Positions 7,066 through 14,751 of a stretch of DNA of 21,412 nt are shown here, in pieces; position 1 is the first letter of the stretch, and the number at the start of each line of letters is the position of its first letter. Origin of the DNA: Rhodoferax sp. (GTDB lineage Bacteria; Pseudomonadota; Gammaproteobacteria; Burkholderiales; Burkholderiaceae_C); the NCBI GenBank assembly GCA_016463455.1, contig JAEMRG010000007.1, forward strand, positions 1-21,412, written 5' to 3'. The notes beneath the pieces were generated by a model. It saw only the letters and a program-made list of their open reading frames with translations. It ran no database searches and had not been told where the DNA came from. A program made the position numbers and the translations under genes.

Positions 7066-10000
7066 ATTTTTCGGAGATTTTTATCCGTCGTCCGGTGATG
7101 ACGGTGCTCTTGAATCTGAGCATTTTTATGGCCGGGGTGATCGGTTTGCGCAGCATCCCGGTGGCCGCCCTGCCCAGCTATGACACGCCGGTGATCAATG
7201 TGTCAGCTTCGCTGCCCGGTGCCAACCCGGACACCATGGCTACTTCCGTAGCCTTGCCGCTGGAAAAGCAGTTTCAAACCGTGCCTGGCCTCAAAACCAT
7301 CAGTTCCACCAGTACCCTGGGCCAGACCAACCTGACCTTGGAGTTTGAAGAAGGCCGCAATATCGATGCCGCCGCCGTCGATGTGCAGGCCGCCTTGCTG
7401 CGTGCCCAGCGCAATTTGCCGCAGGACATGACCAATCCGCCGTCGTATCGCAAAGTCAACCCGGCCGACGCACCTATTCTTTTTCTAACCCTGACCTCGC
7501 CCTCGCTCTCGCCTCAGGAATTACAAGACTACGCAGAGCATCTGATTTCGCCCACCATGTCCACCATCGACGGTGTGGCGCAGGTCAATATTTACGGTGC
7601 CAAGCGCTTCGCAGTGCGGGTGCGCGTGCGGCCCGAATCCCTGGCCAGCATGAATATCGGTCTGGACGAAGTCAGTGCCGCCTTGCGCTCCGCTAATGTG
7701 AATACACCAGTAGGCACCTTGGACGGTCCGACGCAGACCCTGGTCTTGCAAGCCAATAAGCAACTGAGCACTGCGCGCGAGTTCGCCAACCTGATCATCA
7801 GCAACAAGGGCGGTAATCCGGTACGCCTGCGCGATGTGGCCAAGGTCGAGGACAGCGTGGAGAACATGCGTACCTGGGCCACCTTTAATGGCGAGAACGC
7901 CATAACGATTGCAGTGCAACGGCAACCGGGCGCCAACACCGTCAAAGTGGTGGACACCATACGCGCCGCCTTGCCTAATTTGCAGTCACAAATGCCCGGC
8001 TCGGTGGTGATGAAGCCGATCAACGACCGCTCCATCTCGGTGCGCGACGCGCTGCATGATGTCTCGCTCACCATGGCCGGTACCGTGGCCTTGGTGGTGC
8101 TGGTGATCTTTTTGTTCCTGCGCCGCTTTGTGGCCACGGCCATCCCCACACTGTCCCTGCCGATTTCACTGATGGGTGCTATCGCCCTGCTGTGGGGCAT
8201 GAGTTACAGTCTGGACAATATCTCTCTGCTCGGCCTGACCCTGGCCGTCGGCCTGGTGGTGGACGATGCCATCGTGGTGCTGGAGAACATCATCCGCCAT
8301 GTGGAAAACGGCGAAGCGCCCTTCAGCGCAGCCATCAAAGGCTCGCGGGAGGTAGGCTTCACTATTGTGTCGATTTCCACCTCACTGATTGCGGTTTTCA
8401 TTCCCATATTTTTTATGCCGGGCGTCATCGGCTTGCTGTTCCACGAATTCGCAGTCGTGGTCAGTCTGGCTATCTTGGTGTCGGCCTTTGTGTCCCTGAC
8501 CCTGGTGCCCATGCTGGCCAGCCGCTTTCTGAAAGAAGAATCCCGCCAGGCAAAATCCGGCGCGCTGGTGCGCATGTTTGAACGCGGCTTTGACAATATG
8601 CTGGCTGCTTACACCCGCATGCTCAACCTGTCCCTGCGCTGGCGTAAAACCGTTTTACTGATTGCGATTGCGACCTTCTTTGGCACGGTGTACCTGGTCA
8701 ACATCATCCCCAAAGGGTTTTTCCCGGAAGAGGATATCGGGCAAATCGCCGTCACCACCGAGGCCAACGAAGACATTTCCTTTGCCGCCATGATCAAGCT
8801 GCAAGAGCGCGCCGCCAACATCATCCGCAACGACGAAAACGTGGATGCAGTGAACTCTTTTATCGGCGGCAACAGTGGCCAGAATTCGGGCCGTATGTTT
8901 GTCACGCTCAAACCTTCTTCGAAGCGTCTGCCAGCAAAAAAAGTCATTGAGAATTTACGAAAAAAACTGCGCTCTATCGCCGGTTTGAATGTCTTCATGC
9001 GCCCAACTCAAAACTTGCAATTGGGTGGCCGTACCAGCAAAGCGCAATTCCAATACGTGCTGCAAAGCGTGCGCGCCGATGAGCTGAACACCTGGGCCGG
9101 TAAGTTGCAAGAAAAATTGCGCGCTGACCCCCTGTTTCGCGACGTCACCAGCGATGGGCAATTCCGCGCTCTGCAAGCGCAGCTCAAAATCGACCGCGAT
9201 AGGGCCAATAGCCTGGGCGTCAGCATGGAGGCCGTGCGCTCTGCCCTGTTCAGCGCCTTTGGCGAGCGCCAGGTGTCCACCATCTACCTGCCCACCGACA
9301 GCTACCAAGTCATTATGGAAGTGGCACCAGAAGCCAAACAAGATGAGCAGGCCCTCTCCGGTATCTACGTTCGCTCCAGTACCGGCGCGCTGGTACCGAT
9401 TAGCAACTTCACCACCGTCGAACGCATGATGGGGCCCACGGCGATCAACCACGTTGGGCAGTTGCAAGCGGTCACTATTTCCTTCAATCTGGCGCCTGGC
9501 GCGGCCTTAGGCGATGCGACCACCAAAATAGACCAGGCGCGTGACGCGATTGCATTGCCATCGTCCATCATTACATCGTACGGCGGCGACGCAGCGGTCT
9601 TCAAAAGCGCGCAAGGCGGGCAAGTAGTTCTGGTGGTGGCAGCCTTGTTGGTGATTTATGTCTTGCTCGGCGTGCTGTACGAAAGCTATATCCATCCACT
9701 AACGATTCTTGCTGGTTTGCCCTCTGCGGCCATGGGCGCGCTAGCAACCTTAATGCTATTTGGCGAAGATCTGACCTTGATTGCCACCATTGGCGTGTTG
9801 CTGCTCATCGGTATCGTCAAGAAAAATGCCATCATGATGATTGACTTTGCCATTCAGGCCCAGCGCGAACAAGGCATGAGCCCAGAGGAAGCCATTCACA
9901 CCGCCTGCCTGATGCGCTTTCGCCCCATCATGATGACCTCACTGGCGGCTCTATTTGGCGCATTACCGATTGCCCTGGGCGTGGGAGCGGGGGCGGAATT

Positions 10001-10145
10001 GCGCCAGCCGCTAGGCCTGGCCGTGGTCGGCGGACTGGTGTTTTCCCAAGCCATCACCCTGTTTATTACGCCGGTGATCTATCTGGCCATGAACCGCTTT
10101 AGCGGCACCGGCCCAATTACTGACCCGACGCTGGATGTGTCCTGA
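7062..10145 (+). CDS. RND efflux transporter, HAE1 family (MdtB/MdtC-like)
   Basis: This is a proton-driven inner-membrane exporter of drugs or other amphiphiles, 1027 residues long as expected for the family. The N-terminal FIRRPVMTVLL begins TM1, and a large periplasmic loop contains NPPSYRKVNPADAPI and QRQPGAN, phrases typical of the MdtB/MdtC branch. TM4 carries the proton-relay pair Asp401-Asp402 in GLVVDDAIVVLEN, and TM10 carries Lys921 in GIVKKNAIMMIDFA, equivalent to Lys940 of AcrB, so the pump should be active. The second periplasmic domain and the final helices (RFRPIMMTSLAALFGALP) are intact. It overlaps the adaptor gene by four bases. Unlike MdtABC there is only one transporter gene, so it presumably forms a homotrimer. 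No outer-membrane channel gene follows. Substrate is unknown. Confidence 0.95.
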   Translation: MNFSEIFIRRPVMTVLLNLSIFMAGVIGLRSIPVAALPSYDTPVINVSASLPGANPDTMATSVALPLEKQFQTVPGLKTISSTSTLGQTNLTLEFEEGRNIDAAAVDVQAALLRAQRNLPQDMTNPPSYRKVNPADAPILFLTLTSPSLSPQELQDYAEHLISPTMSTIDGVAQVNIYGAKRFAVRVRVRPESLASMNIGLDEVSAALRSANVNTPVGTLDGPTQTLVLQANKQLSTAREFANLIISNKGGNPVRLRDVAKVEDSVENMRTWATFNGENAITIAVQRQPGANTVKVVDTIRAALPNLQSQMPGSVVMKPINDRSISVRDALHDVSLTMAGTVALVVLVIFLFLRRFVATAIPTLSLPISLMGAIALLWGMSYSLDNISLLGLTLAVGLVVDDAIVVLENIIRHVENGEAPFSAAIKGSREVGFTIVSISTSLIAVFIPIFFMPGVIGLLFHEFAVVVSLAILVSAFVSLTLVPMLASRFLKEESRQAKSGALVRMFERGFDNMLAAYTRMLNLSLRWRKTVLLIAIATFFGTVYLVNIIPKGFFPEEDIGQIAVTTEANEDISFAAMIKLQERAANIIRNDENVDAVNSFIGGNSGQNSGRMFVTLKPSSKRLPAKKVIENLRKKLRSIAGLNVFMRPTQNLQLGGRTSKAQFQYVLQSVRADELNTWAGKLQEKLRADPLFRDVTSDGQFRALQAQLKIDRDRANSLGVSMEAVRSALFSAFGERQVSTIYLPTDSYQVIMEVAPEAKQDEQALSGIYVRSSTGALVPISNFTTVERMMGPTAINHVGQLQAVTISFNLAPGAALGDATTKIDQARDAIALPSSIITSYGGDAAVFKSAQGGQVVLVVAALLVIYVLLGVLYESYIHPLTILAGLPSAAMGALATLMLFGEDLTLIATIGVLLLIGIVKKNAIMMIDFAIQAQREQGMSPEEAIHTACLMRFRPIMMTSLAALFGALPIALGVGAGAELRQPLGLAVVGGLVFSQAITLFITPVIYLAMNRFSGTGPITDPTLDVS

Positions 10146-10176
10146 TGCCGCTTAGCCGCGCCTGCATGAATAAGGC

Positions 10177-10839
10177 CTAGCGCCAGAAATGGCGGTCACG
10201 GTGGCGATGACCCCAGGGAATCACCACCGTCGGCACAAACACGGGGCGGTAGCTAGGAACCGGGTAATAGACGCTAGGCGCGGGCACGCTGATGTAAGTA
10301 ACGCTCGGCTGGGTGTACACCGGGTTGGATGAGGAAATCACGGCAGTTTGCGCGGGCGCCTGCGCCATCAGCCCACTGGCAGGCGCAACTTGCAGAGCAA
10401 TCGAGGGGCCGGGGTCCTGGGCCATTTGTACGCTGTATTGTTTGCCGCCGAATTCGTACAGGACCTGGTAGCCGCTGGTGCGGTTTTCCATAAAATTTTG
10501 CATAGTGCAACGCTCCACATTCTGGACGCGCTCGCCACCGGGCCCCTCTACCCGGTCGCCAATCACCGCGCCGCCCACCATGCCGATGGCTGTGGCCGCA
10601 GCGCGCTCCGCGCCGCGCCCGCCCACCGAGTTACCGATCGCCGCTCCGGCCAGCGCGCCCAAGATAGCGCCGGCGCCACTGCTGGGCTGCTGGTAACTGA
10701 TTTGCTCGGTATTGCACACCCGGTGCGGTACGGCCACTTGCTGGATGATGGGCGTCGAGGACAAGACCCGACCCACGTCTTGGGCCCAGCCCGCGTTTGC
10801 AGCACACAGCGCCGACAGGCTTACAAACCACGTTTTCAT
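10177..10839 (-). CDS. glycine-zipper 2TM domain envelope protein
   Basis: This is an exported protein of 220 residues with a signal peptide (likely cleaved after GWA, residue 19). Residues of about 54-95 form a glycine-zipper pair of membrane segments, GAGAILGALAGAAIGNSVGG and AATAIGMVGGAVIGDRV, as in the Rickettsia 17 kDa antigen family. Two Cys residues flank this segment (Cys42 and one in VERCTM), which could form a disulfide. A region resembling the conserved C-terminal half of such proteins follows (YQVLYEFGGKQYSVQM). The tail is unusual: Pro/Tyr/Val-rich, then WGHRHRDRH with alternating His and Arg. The ATG at 10839 has an excellent AAGGAGAT ribosome binding site. Its role is unknown; related proteins are placed in the outer membrane and affect envelope integrity. 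It converges with the efflux transporter gene, 31 bases apart. Confidence 0.85.
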   Translation of the reverse strand: MKTWFVSLSALCAANAGWAQDVGRVLSSTPIIQQVAVPHRVCNTEQISYQQPSSGAGAILGALAGAAIGNSVGGRGAERAAATAIGMVGGAVIGDRVEGPGGERVQNVERCTMQNFMENRTSGYQVLYEFGGKQYSVQMAQDPGPSIALQVAPASGLMAQAPAQTAVISSSNPVYTQPSVTYISVPAPSVYYPVPSYRPVFVPTVVIPWGHRHRDRHFWR

Positions 10840-11076
10840 AGGTATCTCCTTGCGGCTAAGCAGCCAGTTTGCACTCTACGTCGGGTAGAGCACGGGTGTT
10901 GATGGCTGATTAACGGCGGGGCTATGCTGCCGGTTGACAGGCTTTACACGACAGCCACACAAAACGGCACAGCCGCAGGCCATTCACGCCCAACGATAAT
11001 CGACTGCGCGCACGGCAGTCACTAGACCAAGCCCAGGCGCCCGAGACCGCCACCCGCCACCCAACACCCAAGACCA
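10840..11076. other. 237-bp divergent gap between glycine-zipper and PAP2 genes
   Basis: This gap should hold promoters for both flanking genes. A TTGACA hexamer lies on the plus strand at 10934-10939, but no good -10 box follows at 16-18 bases. An inverted repeat (listed separately) lies close to the glycine-zipper start. Nothing else is recognised. Confidence 0.4.
10874..10890. promoter_or_regulatory. inverted repeat in the glycine-zipper leader
   Basis: CTCTAC-GTCGG-GTAGAG is a perfect six-base inverted repeat with a five-base spacer, ending about 35 bases upstream of the glycine-zipper ATG. It could be an operator or a hairpin in the mRNA leader just before the strong ribosome binding site. 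It was seen directly; its function is not known. Confidence 0.3.
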
Positions 11077-11814
11077 TTGAATCCAGACCCCCTTACCTCA
11101 TCTGCCAGCAGCCCCCACCGCGCGCCGGCACTGTTCTGGCGCATGGTGTTCGCCCTGGCCGCCTTGGCGATGGTGCCTACCGTTTGGCCCAGCTTGGACC
11201 TGCAGCTAGCGGCCTGGTTTGCCGGGCCGGGCACCGAGCAGCACATCATCCAATGGTGGTGGGTGGAACTGATCAATCTCTATGTGCCCGCTTTTTTTCG
11301 TGGAGTCGTCTTGGTGGCGCTGGTCGGCTGGATAGCGGCCAGCCTGCGCCCGGCTTACCGCCATTGGCGCCTAGCACTGGCTTTTATCGTGCTGTCAGGC
11401 GCACTCGGGCCGGGTTTGCTGGTCAATAGTGGCTTCAAAGAGCATTGGGCACGTTCGCGCCCCTACGAAGTGCAAAACTTTGGCGGCGCAGCACAATTTA
11501 CCCGCGCCGGCCTGATCACCGACCAATGCAATAACAATTGTTCCTTTGTGAGCGGCCATGTGGCCTGCGGCTTTTTCTTTGCATCGCTGATGTTGCTATC
11601 GCCACGCAAACGCAAGCTTTGGCTGGTGACCGGCCTGGGCGCCGCAGCCTTGGTAGGCTTTGCCCGCATGGCCGATATGGCGCACTGGCTGAGCGACGTG
11701 CTCTGGGCCGGACCTATCACCTTGCTCTGCAGTTGGGTGATCTGGCGCGCACTCTTGTGGGCGTACACACCTAGGCACGGTGCTGCGGATACCGGGGACA
11801 GCCCCCCGCTCTAA
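11077..11814 (+). CDS. PAP2 family membrane phosphatase
   Basis: This is a membrane phosphatase of the type-2 phosphatidic acid phosphatase superfamily, acting on lipid phosphates such as undecaprenyl diphosphate, phosphatidate or lipid A; the substrate cannot be told from sequence. The three superfamily motifs are visible: KX6RP (Lys121, Arg128, Pro129), the SGH motif (Ser159, Gly160, catalytic His161) and RX5HX3D (Arg197, catalytic His203, Asp207). In the second motif Val replaces the usual Pro, giving VSGH, and in the third Ala replaces the usual Ser before Arg. Five or six hydrophobic segments surround these motifs. The start is uncertain: I used the TTG at 11077 (245 residues); the first ATG in frame is 11143 and would cut into the first membrane helix. 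An in-frame stop at 11023 excludes longer forms. Confidence 0.82.
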   Translation: MNPDPLTSSASSPHRAPALFWRMVFALAALAMVPTVWPSLDLQLAAWFAGPGTEQHIIQWWWVELINLYVPAFFRGVVLVALVGWIAASLRPAYRHWRLALAFIVLSGALGPGLLVNSGFKEHWARSRPYEVQNFGGAAQFTRAGLITDQCNNNCSFVSGHVACGFFFASLMLLSPRKRKLWLVTGLGAAALVGFARMADMAHWLSDVLWAGPITLLCSWVIWRALLWAYTPRHGAADTGDSPPL

Positions 11815-11840
11815 GGCTACCAAGCAAGCAGGCTCAAGCC

Positions 11841-12776
11841 TCAGGTGCTGCGCTGCGGCAAGCCTAGCGCCAAACCGTCCAGCACGCTGGGGTAACGCAG
11901 CACCAGCCGCAATTCCCGCTTGATGCGCCGGTTGTCCATGCGCCGCGACTCGCCCAAAAAACTCATTTGCATGGGCGACAAGACCTGCTCCAAGGCCGCG
12001 CGTGCCAAGCGCGGCGCAGGCGGCATGCCATAAAGGGCCGCAGCCGCATCCATGTAGTCGCCCATTTTCATGGCTGCATCGTCGTTGACGTTATAGACGC
12101 CCTGCGCGCGTCCGCGCCACAAGGCCAATACACAGGCGCGCGCCAAGTCGTCGGCATGGATGTGGTTGGTATAAACGTCCTCCTCAGACACCAGTACCGG
12201 CATGCCTTTTTGCAATCGCGCCAGCGGCGTACCACCCTCCCGGTCGGGCGCGTAAATGCCGGGAATACGCAGCACGCGCGTCTGCGCTCCGGTGGCGCGC
12301 CCGAAATGGCGCACACGGCTTTCCGCATCCACGCGCCGCTTTGCGCGCTCGGTTTGGGGCTGCAAGGGGCGCATTTCGGATACCGATTGCCCCTGGCAAT
12401 CGCCATAAACGCCCGTGGTGGACCCATACACCAGGGCCACCGGCACGAGCCGCAGGCGCAAGGCTTGCAGCACATGGGCGCTACGCACATCCCGGCTGCC
12501 GCTGGGCGCAGGCGGTGCCAAATGCAGTACGCGCTGGCCCAAAGCTGCCAGGCGGCGCAGGCTGTGCGCATCGTCCAAATTACCCAACAGCGGCGTGATG
12601 CCCACCGCGCGCAAGGGTGCCCGCCGCGCCGCTTGCGAGGTGAGCGCCAGCACCCGCACACGCGGCGCGAGCAAGCGGGCCACACGCAAGCCCACGTCAC
12701 CGCAGCCGACAATGAGCACACGGCTGCGCCGAAAGCGTGCAGGTAAGGCGCCTAAGGGGCTTTGGTTTGAAGGCAA
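11841..12776 (-). CDS. atypical SDR family NAD(P)-binding protein (YeeZ-like)
   Basis: This is a Rossmann-fold protein of the extended/atypical short-chain dehydrogenase superfamily. The dinucleotide-binding loop is VLIVGCGDVGLRVARLL near the N-terminus, followed by the LVYGSTTGVYGD strand and the TNHIHADDLARAC segment. The classical YxxxK active site is not intact: at the expected place the sequence reads TERAK, with Lys kept and Tyr replaced by Thr. This matches the atypical SDRs related to E. coli YeeZ, whose reaction is unknown. The start is uncertain: TTG at 12776 (311 residues) leaves a short tail before the Rossmann strand, a GTG at 12719 would begin exactly at the strand, and a reading from 12887 would overlap the divergent ferredoxin gene. 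I favour 12776 weakly. Confidence 0.78.
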   Translation of the reverse strand: MPSNQSPLGALPARFRRSRVLIVGCGDVGLRVARLLAPRVRVLALTSQAARRAPLRAVGITPLLGNLDDAHSLRRLAALGQRVLHLAPPAPSGSRDVRSAHVLQALRLRLVPVALVYGSTTGVYGDCQGQSVSEMRPLQPQTERAKRRVDAESRVRHFGRATGAQTRVLRIPGIYAPDREGGTPLARLQKGMPVLVSEEDVYTNHIHADDLARACVLALWRGRAQGVYNVNDDAAMKMGDYMDAAAALYGMPPAPRLARAALEQVLSPMQMSFLGESRRMDNRRIKRELRLVLRYPSVLDGLALGLPQRST

Positions 12777-12821
12777 AATCGGGGCTTTATTTCGTTGCAA
12801 ACCCCAAGGATAACCATAACA

Positions 12822-13859
12822 ATGAATGCCAGCGCCGCCTCTTTCGCCATCTCGGTTCAGCCCAGCGGCATACAGTTTCAAGCCCAAGCGGGCGAAAGCC
12901 TGCTCGCCGCCGGTATCCGTCAGGGTATCGGCCTGCCCTACGGCTGCAAAGACGGGGCTTGCGGTTCCTGTAAATGCAAATTAGTAACAGGCCAGGTGCA
13001 GCAGAGCGATTTTCAGCGCAAAGCACTGAGCGATGACGAAGAGGCGCAGGGTTTTGTGCTCACTTGCAGCGCCCGCGCGCTGAGCGACATCACGCTGGAG
13101 TCGCGCCAGGTGACACCTGCCGGTGCACTGCCGGTGAAAAAAATGCCCACCCGCGTGAGCAGCCTGGTACGCAAGACAGACGACGTGATAGTCATGCAAC
13201 TGCAACTGCCGGCCAATGACACATTTGTGTACCGCGCGGGGCAGTATGTCGAATTCATTTTGCGAGACGGTGCGCGCCGTTCTTACTCCATGGCCAATGC
13301 ACCCAGCCACGGTGCAGGCGTAGAGCTGCATATCCGCCATATGCCTGGCGGTCGCTTTACCGATTTGGTATTTGGCTCGATGAAAGAAAAAGATATTTTG
13401 CGCATCGAAGGGCCCATGGGCTCGTTTTTCCTGCGCGAAGAATCAAGCAAGCCCATGGTTTTTTTGGCCTCGGGCACCGGTTTTGCGCCGCTCAAAGCCT
13501 TGCTCGAGCATATGCAGCATTGCGGCATCACCCGCCCGGTCACGCTCTACTGGGGCGGGCGCCGGCCTGCCGATTTGTACATGGACGATTGGCTGCAAGC
13601 GCAATGTGGCGCTATGCCCCATGTGCATTACGTGCCCGTGGTATCCGACGCCCTGCCCGAAGATGCCTGGCAAGGACGTACCGGCTTTGTTCATCGTGCG
13701 GTGCTGGAAGATTTTGCCGACTTGTCCGGCCACCAGGTCTATGCTTGCGGCGCGCCGGTGGTGGTGGACTCCGCCAAGCGCGACTTTTGTGCGCAGGCCG
13801 GCTTGCCTGCTGAAGAATTTTTTGCCGACGCCTTTACTTCGGAGGCGGATAAGCATTAG
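12822..13859 (+). CDS. 2Fe-2S ferredoxin / FAD / NAD(P) oxidoreductase (CDP-6-deoxy-3,4-glucoseen reductase-like)
   Basis: This is a three-domain electron-transfer protein of 345 residues that moves electrons from NAD(P)H through FAD to a [2Fe-2S] centre. The N-terminal plant-type ferredoxin domain has ligands Cys42, Cys47, Cys50 (YGCKDGACGSC) and Cys82 (LTC). The FAD domain follows with RRSYSMAN, and the NAD domain with FLASGTGFAPLKALL, ending in YACGAP. Similar proteins are commonly annotated as CDP-6-deoxy-delta-3,4-glucoseen reductase (AscD), but no dideoxysugar genes are nearby, so the partner is more likely an oxygenase or other enzyme elsewhere. The ATG at 12822 has AAGGA about 11 bases upstream. 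Its 3' end overlaps the convergent exporter gene by 26 bases. Confidence 0.88.
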   Translation: MNASAASFAISVQPSGIQFQAQAGESLLAAGIRQGIGLPYGCKDGACGSCKCKLVTGQVQQSDFQRKALSDDEEAQGFVLTCSARALSDITLESRQVTPAGALPVKKMPTRVSSLVRKTDDVIVMQLQLPANDTFVYRAGQYVEFILRDGARRSYSMANAPSHGAGVELHIRHMPGGRFTDLVFGSMKEKDILRIEGPMGSFFLREESSKPMVFLASGTGFAPLKALLEHMQHCGITRPVTLYWGGRRPADLYMDDWLQAQCGAMPHVHYVPVVSDALPEDAWQGRTGFVHRAVLEDFADLSGHQVYACGAPVVVDSAKRDFCAQAGLPAEEFFADAFTSEADKH

Positions 13860-14730
13860 ACGGTTCAGCGCTGCCATGCGCTTGCACCGCGACGGGTCGT
13901 TGGCTCAGCACCACCGCAAAAATAACTACCAACGCACCGACCTGGGCCATCGGAGTCATCACCTCGGCCAGATACATCCAAGCAAATAACGCGGCAAATA
14001 CCGGCTCCATCGCATAAATAATGGCCGCCTGTTCCGCCGACACATGGGCCTGCGCCAGGGCCTGCAAGAAGAAGGTAGCAGCGGATGCCAGTGCGCCAAG
14101 GAACAGCAAACCGAGCAGGACTTCGAGATTGATCACTTCGGGCAGGCTAAGCACCCGCGCAGGCCCGCTGTCGAGCAGCATCCACACCAGGCCCATCGCC
14201 GCCATACACCAGACTTGGGCCGATGCCAATTGCACCGCCTTGTGCAAGCGCGCCCGCGCCGACATCCCCATGGTGTAGACGGCGTAGGCCAATGCCGCCA
14301 GCAAGGTGGCGACATCGGCCCACAAGTGGGCCTCGCCGTCGTAGGACATCATGCCAATGCCCAAACAAGCCATTGCCGCCGCGACAAAAATCACCCAACT
14401 TGGCCGTCCACCCAACAACAAGCCCAACAAAGGCACCATCAGCACATTGAGGCTGGTGAGGAAAGCGCTGCGATTAGAGGCTATGAACTGCAGCCCATAG
14501 GCCTGCGCCGCCATGGAAACCAGCGCCAGGGCGCCTAGCCAGAAACCATCGCGCCAGGCAGCAAAGCTGATGCCGCGCACAAAAGGCAGCATGCAAAGCG
14601 CCGCAATACAAAAACGCAAGGTCGTAATTTCTACGCCACTGAGCAGACCGGTGGCTACTTTTAGCACCGGAAAGGTCATGCCCCATACCACTGTCACCAG
14701 CAGCAAAATCAAGGGATAGCGGTAATGCAT
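13834..14730 (-). CDS. EamA/DMT family transporter
   Basis: This is an inner-membrane carrier of the drug/metabolite transporter superfamily with about ten hydrophobic helices arranged as two EamA repeats of roughly 140 residues. The first repeat starts LILLLVTVVWGMTFPVLK; the second ends with the characteristic AAIIYAMEPVFAALFAWMYLAE phrase (glutamate-proline in the ninth helix region). Such proteins usually export amino acids or metabolites; no substrate can be assigned. I use the ATG at 14730 (298 residues), which has a GGGG-containing site about ten bases upstream; a GTG at 14751 would abut the livF stop codon. Only 21 bases separate it from livF, on the same strand, so it probably belongs to the liv transcription unit. 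Confidence 0.87.
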   Translation of the reverse strand: MHYRYPLILLLVTVVWGMTFPVLKVATGLLSGVEITTLRFCIAALCMLPFVRGISFAAWRDGFWLGALALVSMAAQAYGLQFIASNRSAFLTSLNVLMVPLLGLLLGGRPSWVIFVAAAMACLGIGMMSYDGEAHLWADVATLLAALAYAVYTMGMSARARLHKAVQLASAQVWCMAAMGLVWMLLDSGPARVLSLPEVINLEVLLGLLFLGALASAATFFLQALAQAHVSAEQAAIIYAMEPVFAALFAWMYLAEVMTPMAQVGALVVIFAVVLSQRPVAVQAHGSAEPSNAYPPPK

Positions 14731-14751
14731 GCGTTCTAGCCCCTGCGGCAC

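Noticed and set aside
10934..10960. TTGACA at 10934-10939 as a promoter for the PAP2 gene
   Set aside because: No hexamer resembling TATAAT occurs 16-18 bases downstream, so the match is probably chance.
11967..12746. 259-codon plus-strand frame opposite the SDR gene
   Set aside because: Gln/Arg/His-rich low-information translation; the minus-strand Rossmann motifs decide the coding strand.
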